Shown here piece by piece: positions 7,833 through 17,100 of a stretch of DNA of 33,241 nucleotides. Source of the DNA: an uncultured Sphingomonadales bacterium (lineage in GTDB: Bacteria; Pseudomonadota; Alphaproteobacteria; Sphingomonadales; Sphingomonadaceae); assembly GCA_903834285.1 (NCBI GenBank), contig CAILIO010000069.1, forward strand, positions 1-33,241, read 5' to 3'. A program made the translations under genes and the position numbers. Within the stretch, counting starts at the first letter, position 1. Each line of letters begins with the position of its first letter. Under the pieces are notes generated by a model. That model was not told the DNA's origin and ran no database searches. It saw nothing but the letters and a program-made list of their open reading frames with translations.

Positions 7833-8081
7833 TCAATAGCGCGCGCCCGGGTCACTGGCTGGAAAGCTCTCGTCGGAGGCCTGGTCGACCTCGTCCCATT
7901 CCTGCTGCGGCGTCGCGGTAGCCGCCGGTCCGGCGTTTCGCACTTGGGTCGCGTTCTCCGGCACTGCTTCGTTGTCCGCAAAAGCGGCGGAGGACGTTGC
8001 CATAGCCGGTCCGGATTGCCGGAACACGCGGTAGAGCACGTAGAGGCCGGTGATCGTAGTCAGTCCTGAAATCCAACGCAT
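7833..8081 (-). CDS. Small membrane-anchored protein with a DESFPASDP tail motif
   Basis: An 82-residue protein. Residues 1-20 are hydrophobic (WISGLTTITGLYVLYRVF) and probably a membrane anchor or uncleaved signal. The middle is low-complexity Ala/Pro/Thr, and the C-terminus carries DQASDESFPASDP, a short motif that recurs at the ends of many small uncharacterised bacterial proteins. No function is known to me. The start at 8081 is supported by AAGGAA 8 bases upstream. A consensus EcfG-type promoter (8138-8163) precedes it. The PRC-barrel gene follows on the same strand after a 141-base gap that has its own promoter element. Confidence 0.8.
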   Translation of the reverse strand: MRWISGLTTITGLYVLYRVFRQSGPAMATSSAAFADNEAVPENATQVRNAGPAATATPQQEWDEVDQASDESFPASDPGARY

Positions 8082-8137
8082 GAGCGCATTTCCTTTTTGA
8101 TAGTGCGGCTTTCGCTGCCCAGGTCTCCAGGAGACCT

Positions 8138-8163
8138 AACGCGCCACAGACCGGCCATGTTCC
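8138..8163 (-). promoter_or_regulatory. Consensus EcfG-type stress promoter for the small membrane protein
   Basis: On the minus strand: GGAAC (8163-8159), 17 bases, CGTT (8141-8138), about 56 bases before the start at 8081. Both boxes are perfect matches to the EcfG consensus. Confidence 0.75.
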
Positions 8164-8325
8164 CCACGCTTCGGCGCATGAATGGCGCACCACGTCGGCG
8201 CCTGACCCCGCAGCCCGGCAGCGCGGCGACCATGGCCCCTGCCCGCCGCGCTATTGCCTCAGCCGGTAGACAGCGCCGCCCACCGCGCTAACGTCGCCTC
8301 AAAGCAAGGCACAAAGGGGATCGGG

Positions 8326-9513
8326 ATGCGCAAACGTACCATGGGGTTGATCGCGGTGGGGGTGTTGGGGCTCACTGGCGCCGGCTGGTACGCCAGCCTC
8401 GATGCGGAGACGCGCGGACTGCTTGCGGCCCTGCCCACGAACCGCGACGTGCTGATGTGGAGCGTGCCGCAGCGCGATGCGGCGTTCCGGGCCATGGACC
8501 GCTTGCCCGTTCTGGCCGAGGCGCGCGAGATCGCGCCTTCGGATCATCCCTTGCCGCTTCCCGCCGGCAAGCCGCTCCCGATCCCCGGCGTCGAGGCCTA
8601 TATGGCGAGCCAGCGCGCGGCAGGACTGGTGATCGTGCAGGACGGCAAGGTGCGGTTCGAGCGCTATGGCCTCGGCTTCGGAACTGCCGGGCGCTGGACC
8701 AGTTTTTCGGTGGCGAAGTCGTTCACCTCCACGCTCGTCGGCGCGGCGATCAAGGACGGCTACATCAAGAGCCTCGATGACAAGGTCAGCCAGTATATCC
8801 CGGACCTCAGGGGCTCGGCTTACGACGACGTCAGTGTGGCGCAGCTCCTGACCATGAGCTCGGGCGTGCGCTGGAACGAGGATTACGAGGACCCGAAGTC
8901 CGACGTCGCCTCGTTCAACAATGCCGAGCCGGAAAAGGGTATGGATGCGACGGTGAGCTATATGCGCAAGCTCCCCCGGGCACATCCGCCAGGCACCGTG
9001 TGGCACTACAACACGGGCGAGACCAATCTGATCGGCGTGCTCGTCTCTTCGGCGGTGAAGAAGCCGCTGGCGCAGTATCTCGAAGAGAAGATCTGGAAGC
9101 CCGCTGGCATGGAAGCCAAGGCGACGTGGTTGCTGGGTAAGACCGGGCACGAGATCGCTGGCTGCTGCCTTCAGGCCACTACCCGCGATTTCGCGCGCAT
9201 GGGCCTGCTGGTGCTGGCGAACGGCAATTCCGGTGGTCAGCAGATCGTGCCCGCCGATTGGTTCACCGCCGCCACGCACAAGCAGAAGGACATCGGCGAA
9301 CCGGGCAAGGGCTATGGCTACCAGTGGTGGACCTATGACGATGGCTCGGTCGCGGCACAGGGCATCTTCGGTCAGGGCATCTTCATCGATCCCAAGCGCC
9401 ATCTGGTGATCGCCAGCAATGCCGATTGGCCCCGTGCGGACGAAGGCCCGCAGCCGGCGGCGCGCGAAGCATTCTACCGCAAGGTTCAGGCGCTGATCGA
9501 CGTGGGCGGCTGA
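8326..9513 (+). CDS. Serine hydrolase of the class C beta-lactamase/NylB-like family
   Basis: A 395-residue protein with an N-terminal hydrophobic segment (residues ~6-23) that could be a signal or anchor, placing the enzyme in the periplasm. The catalytic SxxK motif is SVAK (S128, K131). A second motif, WHYNTGETN (~225-235), matches the YNTGE box of 6-aminohexanoate-dimer-hydrolase-like enzymes, and GQGIFIDP near the C-terminus fits the third-motif region. Such proteins are esterases, amidases or peptidases, and substrate cannot be read from sequence. The start at 8326 follows AAGGGGA at suitable spacing; an upstream TTG extension to 8254 has no support. It appears to be a single gene with a 236-base gap before the M28 peptidase. 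A second, distant member of the family lies at 21333. Confidence 0.88.
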   Translation: MRKRTMGLIAVGVLGLTGAGWYASLDAETRGLLAALPTNRDVLMWSVPQRDAAFRAMDRLPVLAEAREIAPSDHPLPLPAGKPLPIPGVEAYMASQRAAGLVIVQDGKVRFERYGLGFGTAGRWTSFSVAKSFTSTLVGAAIKDGYIKSLDDKVSQYIPDLRGSAYDDVSVAQLLTMSSGVRWNEDYEDPKSDVASFNNAEPEKGMDATVSYMRKLPRAHPPGTVWHYNTGETNLIGVLVSSAVKKPLAQYLEEKIWKPAGMEAKATWLLGKTGHEIAGCCLQATTRDFARMGLLVLANGNSGGQQIVPADWFTAATHKQKDIGEPGKGYGYQWWTYDDGSVAAQGIFGQGIFIDPKRHLVIASNADWPRADEGPQPAAREAFYRKVQALIDVGG

Positions 9514-9638
9514 TTCCGGCCTGTCCTACAGGAGGCGAGCAGGGTTAGAGTGCGGGGATGCCGGGCACCTTCACGCGTTCATCCTGCTTCACCCTGTCAG
9601 CCCCGGAAACCGGGCCCCGGAGTTTCTCCCCAGGACTG

Positions 9639-9652
9639 TGACAACTGTGTCA
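9639..9652. promoter_or_regulatory. Short dyad upstream of the M28 peptidase gene
   Basis: TGACA-ACTG-TGTCA: perfect 5-bp inverted arms with a 4-base spacer, about 100 bases before the peptidase start. It could be an operator half-site pair, but arms this short occur by chance. Nothing else is seen in 9514-9749. Confidence 0.25.
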
Positions 9653-9749
9653 ACTTGACCTAAATTCGGCGGGACTCCCCCAAGGGCCAATGGACAAGCC
9701 GGCCCGTCTCGGAATAGCGACACGGGTTTGTGGGGCGGGGGGAATGGCG

Positions 9750-11408
9750 ATGCGCAAGGCGACATGGAGCGCTGCGTTCGGAATACTGGCGCTTTCAGGT
9801 GCGGCACAGGCCGAAGCGCCGAAACTCGCTCCTGTCCCTGCGGCGCAGGCCCCGGGCTTTGACATGGTCCGCGAGGCGGACTTGCGCGCCGACCTCACCT
9901 TCATCGCCTCGGACGCACTGCTCGGCCGCATGTCGCTTCAGCCGGGTGACGATGCCGCTGTACAGTGGATCGCTGCCGAGTTCGCCAAGGCTGGGCTCCA
10001 GCCCGCCGCCATCGACGCGAACGGCAGGCCAAGCTATCTCCAGAGTGTTCCGCTGATCGAGTACCGTCCCAACTCCGCGGCCAACACGCTCACTCTGCGC
10101 CTTGGTGCCGCCGAGCAGAGCTGGAAGTCCCCCGATCTCATCGGCGGCTACCGCGATGATGTGGACCTGTCTGCCCCACTCGTCTTCGCCGGCTTCGGTG
10201 TGACCGCGCCGGGCGTGGGCTACGACGATTACAAGAACCTCGACGTGCGCGGCAAAGTCGTGCTCGTCTTCGAGCACGAGCCGCAGGAAAATGATCCGGC
10301 CTCGCGTTTCAACGGCACCGGCAATACCCGCTACGCCACCAACCGGGTGAAGGCGCTCAACGCACAGGCCCGCGGCGCTATCGCGCTGCTGGTCATGGCC
10401 GAGCCGAACCGCAAGCACCCCTCCAACCTCGAACGCGTCAACCGGATCGGCGGCAGCGCAAAGCGCGTGCCCCCGCTTCCTGGCCAGGCGCTACCCGATG
10501 ACGAGCTGCGCATTCCGGTGCTTACTGTTTCCGACGCGGTCGCTTACGCCTTGCTCGCCAAGGCAGGCGCGAGCCCGCAGGCGCTCCAGTCCGCGACCGA
10601 CCAGTCCCTCGCGCCGCAGTCGCGCCCGTTAGCGGACACCACCGTTGCACTCCACCTCGAAAACACCGCACGCAGCCGAGGCAGTTCGGCCAACGTAGTC
10701 GGCCTGCTCCCGGGCTCCGATCCGGCGCTCGCGCCCGAAACAGTGATCATCAGCGCACATCACGATCACGACGGCAGCAACGGTCCCGAAATCTGGCATG
10801 GCGCGGATGACAACGGATCGGGCACGGTCGGCGTTGTTGCGTTGGCCCGCGCCTTCATGGCCAATCCGGTGAAGCCGAAGCGCTCTATTCTCTTTGTCGT
10901 CTTCGCGGCGGAGGAGCGCGGACTGCTGGGCAGCTACTATCTGGCCATGCACCCGCTGCGTCCGCTCGCCACCACTCGCGCGATGATCAATTTCGACATG
11001 ATCGGCCGCAACGAGGAGCCGAGCGAGCAGACCGCCTGGCTCATCGAGATCCCGAAGGACACCACCAACCGCCTCAACCTGATCGGCGCGACCTACAGCC
11101 CCGATTTCGATCGGGACGTGCGAGCGGCCAACCGCAGTGTTGGTCTCGATCTCGATGATCGGTTCGACCACGAGAACGCGCTCAACGTGTTTTTCCGCAG
11201 CGACCAGTTTCCCTTTGTTCTGAAGGATGTGCCGGCGATGTGGTTCAACACCGGCTTCCACCCCGATTACCACCACACCACTGACACCGCAGACCGGATC
11301 AACTACCCCAAGATGACGAAGATCGTGAAGCTCGCCTATCTCTCCGCCTGGCGCTTCGCCAGTGAGGCGTCGCCGCCCGCTTTCGTGCCCGATCCTGCGG
11401 GTCACTGA
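9750..11408 (+). CDS. Exported M28-family zinc aminopeptidase with PA domain
   Basis: A 552-residue protein. Residues 1-21 form a signal peptide (MRKATWSAAFGILALSGAAQ, then cleavage about AQA/EAP). A protease-associated domain region is seen in the first half (VFAGFGVTAPGVGYDDYKNL, GKVVLVFEHEP). The M28 metal site follows: HHDHDG, WHGADDNGSG, AAEERGLLGS, FDMIGRNE and the late histidine in FHPDYHHTTDTADRI. These are the expected two-zinc ligands and catalytic Glu, so the enzyme should be active in the periplasm or outside, releasing N-terminal amino acids from peptides. The start at 9750 is preferred because GGGGGGA sits 6-7 bases upstream; 9744 and 9690 are possible but fit the ribosome site or signal peptide less well. 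Confidence 0.92.
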   Translation: MRKATWSAAFGILALSGAAQAEAPKLAPVPAAQAPGFDMVREADLRADLTFIASDALLGRMSLQPGDDAAVQWIAAEFAKAGLQPAAIDANGRPSYLQSVPLIEYRPNSAANTLTLRLGAAEQSWKSPDLIGGYRDDVDLSAPLVFAGFGVTAPGVGYDDYKNLDVRGKVVLVFEHEPQENDPASRFNGTGNTRYATNRVKALNAQARGAIALLVMAEPNRKHPSNLERVNRIGGSAKRVPPLPGQALPDDELRIPVLTVSDAVAYALLAKAGASPQALQSATDQSLAPQSRPLADTTVALHLENTARSRGSSANVVGLLPGSDPALAPETVIISAHHDHDGSNGPEIWHGADDNGSGTVGVVALARAFMANPVKPKRSILFVVFAAEERGLLGSYYLAMHPLRPLATTRAMINFDMIGRNEEPSEQTAWLIEIPKDTTNRLNLIGATYSPDFDRDVRAANRSVGLDLDDRFDHENALNVFFRSDQFPFVLKDVPAMWFNTGFHPDYHHTTDTADRINYPKMTKIVKLAYLSAWRFASEASPPAFVPDPAGH

Positions 11409-11456
11409 CGTCCCAGCCGCCGCACACTTGTCCCTCGGGTCCGGTGTGAAATCAAT

Positions 11457-11485
11457 TTGACAGTCCCAGTGTAAAGACGGATTGT
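11457..11485 (+). promoter_or_regulatory. Weak sigma-70-like promoter for fpr
   Basis: A perfect -35 TTGACA (11457-11462), 17-base spacer, and a poor -10 GATTGT (11480-11485, three of six matches), about 44 bases before the fpr start. Only the -35 is convincing. Confidence 0.3.
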
Positions 11486-11528
11486 CACCCATCGGGCAGC
11501 GCCGCTGCCAGCTTTGGAGGGCCGCGAC

Positions 11529-12335
11529 TTGCCCGACCAGTTTCCCATTGAGCCCACACCCAGCCTTTCTGTCGAGACCGTCGTCTCGGTGCGCCACTGG
11601 AACGATTTCCTGTTTTCCTTCACGATCACCCGGCCGCCGAGCTTCCGCTTCCGGTCCGGCGAGTTCGTCATGATCGGATTGATGGGTGACAACGGTCGCC
11701 CGCTGCTGCGCGCCTATTCGATGGCCTCGCCCGCCTATGACGAGGTGCTGGAGTTCCTCTCGATCAAGGTTCCGGATGGGCCGCTCACTTCGCGCCTCCA
11801 GAAGATCAAGGAGGGCGATCACATCTATCTCGGCCGAAAGCCCACCGGTACGCTGGTGACCGATGCGCTGCTACCGGGCCGCCGCCTGTTCCTGCTCGGC
11901 ACCGGCACCGGCCTTGCGCCGTGGATGTCGCTGATCCGCGATCCCGATATCTACGACCGGTTCGAACAGATCGCCGTGGTCCATTCGGTGCGCGGCGTCT
12001 CCGACCTTGCCTATCGCGACATGCTCGAGGCCCGGCTGGCAGACGATCCGCTAGTGGGTGAATTCGCTGCCGAGCGGCTGACCTACATCCCCACCGTGAC
12101 ACGCGAACCGTTTCACACCAGCAAGCGGATCGAGGGCTTGATGCTCGACGGGACGCTGTTCCAGGGATCGCTGGGTGATCCGAAGAACTTCGATCCGGTC
12201 CACGACCGCGTCATGCTCTGCGGATCGATGACGATGATCAAGGAAGTCGCCGCGATGCTGGAGGGCTTCGGCTTCACCGAGGGCGCCAATTCGCACCCCG
12301 GTGAATATGTGATCGAGCGCGCCTTCGTCGGCTAG
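11529..12335 (+). CDS. fpr: Ferredoxin--NADP+ reductase
   Basis: A 268-residue FAD flavoenzyme, normal for bacterial Fpr, that passes electrons between NADPH and ferredoxin or flavodoxin. It has the FAD-binding RAYS motif (61-64), the NADP-binding GTGTGLAPWMS (124-134), the CGS motif in MLCGSMTMIKE, and the typical C-terminal end EYVIERAFVG. The start is a TTG at 11529: GGAGG (11516-11520) lies exactly 8 bases upstream, and the residues from PDQFPIEP match where the family begins. An upstream in-frame TTG at 11514 overlaps that ribosome site and is less likely. It converges on the GNAT gene, and the two stop codons share the palindrome CTAG (12332-12335). Confidence 0.94.
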   Translation: MPDQFPIEPTPSLSVETVVSVRHWNDFLFSFTITRPPSFRFRSGEFVMIGLMGDNGRPLLRAYSMASPAYDEVLEFLSIKVPDGPLTSRLQKIKEGDHIYLGRKPTGTLVTDALLPGRRLFLLGTGTGLAPWMSLIRDPDIYDRFEQIAVVHSVRGVSDLAYRDMLEARLADDPLVGEFAAERLTYIPTVTREPFHTSKRIEGLMLDGTLFQGSLGDPKNFDPVHDRVMLCGSMTMIKEVAAMLEGFGFTEGANSHPGEYVIERAFVG

Positions 12336-12853
12336 GCCGGTCGTTCGAGCAGGATCAGCGTTGTCTCCCCGTCGACCTGCGCGTCATAGCGAACAAAGCC
12401 GAGCTTGGCGGCAACCGCCAGCGAGGGCAGGTTGGTATCATTGATCATGCAGCCGATGCGGCGCCCGGGGAAAGCCGCGTCGAACCACGCGAGCGACGCG
12501 AGCGACGCTTCGCTCGCGATCCCTTGCCCCCACGTCTTACGGGCGAAGATCCAGCCGATTTCCGGCGTGTCGTCGAGCCCCTTGCCGAACCCACGCCACG
12601 AATGAAACACGCCGCAGATGCCTAGCACTTCATCGGTATCCCGCGCGCGGCACGTGAAGATGCCATAGCCGAACAACTCCCACGAGCCGGCGTTGCGGCA
12701 AAGCCGGTTGAACTCCTCGACCGCGCCGGTCGGCCGACTGCCGAGATGCAGGCGCACCTCCCGGTCTGCGAGCAGGTCGACCAGGCCCGCATGATCGCGT
12801 GCTGCGGGTCGCCACATGTCGAGCCGCTCGGTGGAAAATTCGGGTCCCTTCAC
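12332..12853 (-). CDS. GNAT-family N-acetyltransferase (RimJ-like)
   Basis: A 173-residue acetyltransferase of the RimJ/RimL-like group that moves acetyl from acetyl-CoA to an amine of a protein or small molecule. Visible features: FSTERLDMWRPAARDH at the start, CGVFHSWRG, PEIGWIFARKTWGQGIASEA (the acetyl-CoA loop, here K-T-W-G-Q-G-I-A) and NLPSLAVAAKLGFVRY. The start is a GTG at 12853 that overlaps the stop of the DUF445 gene in the sequence GTGA, so translation is probably coupled. It is the last gene of the efflux operon. A short tandem repeat of GCGAGCGAC lies around 12490-12508. Substrate unknown. Confidence 0.85.
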   Translation of the reverse strand: MKGPEFSTERLDMWRPAARDHAGLVDLLADREVRLHLGSRPTGAVEEFNRLCRNAGSWELFGYGIFTCRARDTDEVLGICGVFHSWRGFGKGLDDTPEIGWIFARKTWGQGIASEASLASLAWFDAAFPGRRIGCMINDTNLPSLAVAAKLGFVRYDAQVDGETTLILLERPA

Positions 12854-14151
12854 AAGGCCATGTCTACCGCGTGGATCGCCACGCCGACAAGCCCGCCGAC
12901 CAAAGTGCCGTTGATGCGGATGAATTGAAGGTCGCGCCCGACAGCGCCCTCGATCCGGTCCGTTACTGTCCGCGCATCCCATCGACGCACCGTCTCCGAC
13001 ACCAGCCGGACGATCTCATCGCCATAACGGGTGACAACGCCAACCAGCGTCCGGCGCGCGAAGCGATTGACCAGCACTTGCAGGCGTCTGTCATGCTGCA
13101 GCGCGCGGCCGAGTTCGGCCAGCGAGGCACCAAGCCGGTCGTCGCCTTCCCCGCGCGCAGCTCCCCCGGAACGGACCGTACGCAGCAATTGCGTGCGGCC
13201 ACGCTCCCAAAGACCATCGAGCCAGGCGGTGAATGCGGGATTTGCCAGCACGTCACGCTTCATCGCTTCAACCCGCGCGTGCATCACTGGGTCGTTCACC
13301 AGCGCTTCGGCCAGCGCAGCAAGGCTTTCCTCGATCTTCAAGCGCAGCGGGTGATCTTCGATGACCACAGTCTCTGCCAGAAGCTTGTAGAGTCCGTCGA
13401 GGATCCCGGTTGCAAGCCGTTCGTCGAGGCCGGTCCAGCGCATGACGGTATTGGCCTTGTCATGGATCATCTGGCGCACGAGGTCCTCGTTGCCCTCAAG
13501 CGCCTCGGCCGTGCGGCGGATCAGCGCTTCGATCAAGGGCATATGCCGACCTTCGGCGATCATGGCGGCAAGCAGGTTTCCGAGCAACGGCGCAAGCGCG
13601 AGCCGCTCGATCCGGCTCCGCAGCGCCGCCTTGGCCATCCCGCCCAGCTTTTCCTGATCGAGCGATTCGAGCACGTCTGCGATAAGGCTCGCTGCACCCG
13701 CCCCAAGCCGACTTTCCCCGGGTCGCGGATTGGCAAGATATTGTCCGGCCGCATTGGCGGCATTGAGCGTGCGCAGCCGCCGCGCGACAACCGGCGGCGT
13801 GAGGAAGTTCGCGCGCAGAAATGCCGCCATGGAGTCGGCGATGCGGTCCTTGTTTTCGGGAATGATTGCGGTGTGCGGTATCGGCAAGCCGAGCGGATGG
13901 CGAAACAGCGCAGTGACTGCGAACCAGTCGGCCAGACCGCCTACCATCGCCGCCTCAGCAAAGGCGCGCAGAAAGCCCCAGCTGGAATCACGCACCTCGA
14001 GTTGCCTGGCCGCGAGGAACAGCACGGCCATCAGGAGCAGCAATGCCGTCGCGAAGAGCCGCATCCGGCGCGCTGGATCACTCATCCGCCGCGCGAGGGC
14101 GGATGGGTCTGCCGCATTCGCGGCAAAAGGAGCCCTTGGCGCCGTGCTCAC
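12850..14151 (-). CDS. DUF445-family membrane-associated protein
   Basis: A 433-residue protein of the DUF445 (YjiN-like) family, function unknown. A membrane segment is seen at ~32-48 (LFATALLLLMAVLFLAA), then the family block EAAMVGGLADWFAVTALFRH with PLGLPIPHTAIIPENKDRIA, a long helical middle, and a C-terminal hydrophobic end (GTLVGGLVGVAIHAVDMAL). The topology looks like two membrane ends with a large coiled soluble part. The start is a GTG at 14151 overlapping the RND stop in GTGA, and the stop overlaps the next gene in the same way. Its place inside an efflux operon suggests an envelope role, which is inference. A later in-frame ATG (MSDPARRMRLF) is an alternative start. Confidence 0.87.
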   Translation of the reverse strand: MSTAPRAPFAANAADPSALARRMSDPARRMRLFATALLLLMAVLFLAARQLEVRDSSWGFLRAFAEAAMVGGLADWFAVTALFRHPLGLPIPHTAIIPENKDRIADSMAAFLRANFLTPPVVARRLRTLNAANAAGQYLANPRPGESRLGAGAASLIADVLESLDQEKLGGMAKAALRSRIERLALAPLLGNLLAAMIAEGRHMPLIEALIRRTAEALEGNEDLVRQMIHDKANTVMRWTGLDERLATGILDGLYKLLAETVVIEDHPLRLKIEESLAALAEALVNDPVMHARVEAMKRDVLANPAFTAWLDGLWERGRTQLLRTVRSGGAARGEGDDRLGASLAELGRALQHDRRLQVLVNRFARRTLVGVVTRYGDEIVRLVSETVRRWDARTVTDRIEGAVGRDLQFIRINGTLVGGLVGVAIHAVDMAL

Positions 14152-17100
14152 TCCGCCGGAAAAGCCTCACCCGCCGCATGCCGCTGCCGCTCGCGGGCGG
14201 CTTCATGCGGATCATAGGAAAGAACCCGCTTGCCGATCCACGGACCGACCCGCTTCTCGACGCCATCCGCAAGGCTGAAACCCGCAGGTACGAGCAGAAG
14301 CGTGAGCAGCGTCGACAGCGCAAGGCCGCCGATGACCACGATGCCCATCGGTGCTCGCCAGCCGGCATCGCCGCCCAGCGAAACTGCCGTCGGCACCATG
14401 CCCGCAATCATCGCCACCGTTGTCATCACGATCGGCTGAGCGCGCTTGTGGCCGGCTTCGATGATGGCCTCAAGCTTCGGTGTACCCTTGGCCATTTCCT
14501 CGATCGCAAAGTCGATCAGCAGGATCGAATTCTTTGCGACAATCCCGAACAGCATCAGGACGCCGATGAACACGGGCAGCGACAAGGCCTGGCCGGTCGC
14601 AAGCAAGAGCAAGAGACCGCCCAGCGGCGCCAGAAACAACGATCCCATGTTCACTAGCGGCGAAATGAAGCGGCGATAGAGCAGCACGAGCACCGAGAAG
14701 ACGAGCAGCACGCCGGCGGCAAGCGCGATGATGAAATTCGTGAGCATCTCCTGCTGCCAGCGGTCTTCACCAGCCGGCGCGTTCGACACACCCTGTGGCA
14801 GGTTCTTCATGATCGGCAGCGCCTTGATCGCAGCATCGGCCGTGCCTTTGACCACGCCCGGAGGTAGGTCGGCGCCGATGAAGACGCGGCGATTCTGGTT
14901 GTAGCGCTGGATGCTCGTCGGCCCCGATCCGAACCCGATGGTCGCCACGCGCGAGAGCGGAACCGAACCGCCCGATGTCGTGGGCACTGGAAGGTTCTGC
15001 AGCGTGGACAGATCGCGGCGTGAGGCTACGGGCAGCTTCACGCGGATTGGGACCTGGCGATCAGACAGCGAGAACTTCGCGCTGTTCTGATCAATTTCAC
15101 CCTGCGTCGCGATTCGGATGACCTGGCTCAGTTCCTGCGTTGTCACTCCCAAGGAGGCAGCGAGATCGAGATGTGGTGTGATCACGATCTCCGGCCGGCG
15201 CAAGTCTGCGCTGATGCGCGGTGCGACAACTTCCTTGAGCTGACTCATCTGCTCGACCAGCGTTTGTGCAGTCTTCTGGAGCAGATCGGCATCGGAGCCC
15301 GACAGCATAACACTGATCGCCCGCCCGGAGCCGCCGCCCGGGCCGCCGCCGTTCTGGTTGAGGAAGCTTACGCGTGCATCGGCAACCTTCTGCAGTCGCG
15401 GCGTAAGGGCGCGCTCGAACTGCATGCTGGACCGCGCGCGGTCACGCTTGAGCTCCATGAATACGCGGCCGTTGCCCTCGTTGATGCGTTCCAGCGCAAC
15501 ATCGATCTCGGGCTCGTCTTTCACGAGCGCGAGGATCTCATCGACCTTGCGTTCGGTCTGCTCGATCGTGGTTCCGGGCACCATCTCGACGGTGATGCGG
15601 CTGAAATCGCCATCCGTTTCCGGGAAGAACTGGGATGGAATGACCATAAACAGGACGACGGTGAAAGCGAGCGCGCCAGCCGCGACGCCCATCATCCACA
15701 AGCGGTGATCCAGCAACCGAGCGCGGAACCAGCGACGCGGAAAGCGTTCGCGGTAGGCCGTGACGCCCGCAGTATCGAGCGACCACTTAAGCACGCGCAT
15801 GTAGCGCTGCATCCAGGGCCCGTTGCCATGCTCCGCCTCACCGTGTGCCTTCAGGAAGTAGGCCGCAATCATCGGTGTGATCATGCGGGCCACAAGCAGC
15901 GAGAACAGCACCGCAATCACCACGGTCAGGCCGAAGTTCTTGAAGAACTGACCGGAAACGCCCGGCATGAGCGCCACGGGCAGGAACACCGCCACGATCG
16001 AGAAAGTCGTGGCAACGACAGCAAGACCGATCTCGTCGGCCGCGTCGATCGCGGCCTGATAGGCGGATTTGCCCATCCGCATATGGCGTACGATGTTCTC
16101 GATCTCGACAATCGCATCGTCAACCAAAACGCCAGCAACCAGCCCCAGCGCGAGCAGCGACATCGTGTTGAGGGTAAAGCCGATCAGGCTCATCAGCCAG
16201 AAGGTCGGGATCGACGAAAGCGGAATGGCGATGGCGGAAACAATCGTCGCGCGCCAATCGCGCAAGAAGAAGAACACCACGATCACCGCCAGCACGGCGC
16301 CTTCGACCATCGCGGACATCGAGGACTTGTACTGGTCCTTGGTGTAACCGACGCTCGAGAAGAGTTGGATGAAATGCACCCGGCCGTTCTGTTCCTTCTC
16401 GATCTTGCCAAGTTCCTTCACCGTTTCGTCAAACACGCTGACGTCGGATTCGCCGCGTGCGCGGGCGATGCTGAAGGTGACGACCGGCTTGCCGTTGTGC
16501 TTGGCGATCGAAGTAATCTCGCTGAAGCTGTCGCGCACGTTGGCCACGTCGGAAAGCCGGATCGTGCGACCGCCGGAGATGCCAACTTCGGTGTTGGAGA
16601 GTTCGAAGGCGCTCTCGGCGTTGCCCAGCACGCGCACGGCCTGGCGCGATCCCGCCACTTCTGCACGGCCGCCCGCGGCGTTCAAATTGACCTGGCGCAG
16701 CGCGGCATTGATCTGGGTTGCGGTGACGCCTTGGGCCTTCATCCGCATTGGATCGAGAGTTACCGCAATCTCGCGGTTTACGCCGCCGTTGCGATCGACC
16801 TCGGCCATGCCGGGAACTGACAGCAGCCGCTTGCGCACGGTGTCGTCGATAAACCACGAAAGCTGCTCGATGGTCATGTCATCGGCAGACACGGCAAAGT
16901 AGGCTATCGGCTCCGATGACGTCTGCGCCTTGATCACCTGGGGCTCGAGGATGCCCTCGGGCAGATCGCCGCGAACCTGATCAACCGCGTTCTTGACCTC
17001 GTTCACCGCGGCGTTGATGTCCGTTCCGATCACGAACTGCACCATCGTCTGGCTGGAACCTTCCGTCGCCGTCGACGTCAGCGTATCGACCCCCGCGATC

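Noticed and set aside
8299..9402. 367-codon open frame on the minus strand
   Set aside because: Antisense shadow of the serine hydrolase with intact SxxK motif.
10629..11822. 397-codon open frame on the minus strand
   Set aside because: Antisense to the M28 peptidase and the start of fpr, both well supported.
12488..12525. Tandem GCGAGCGAC repeat with short hairpin in the GNAT gene
   Set aside because: Explained by coding for Ser-Leu-Ala repeats near the acetyl-CoA loop; too short to suggest a mobile or regulatory element.
12799..14217. 472-codon open frame on the plus strand
   Set aside because: Antisense to the DUF445 gene; no recognisable domain.
15171..16820. 549-codon open frame on the plus strand
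   Set aside because: Antisense to the RND pump gene; His/Arg-rich shadow of GC-rich codons with no ribosome site or family sequence.
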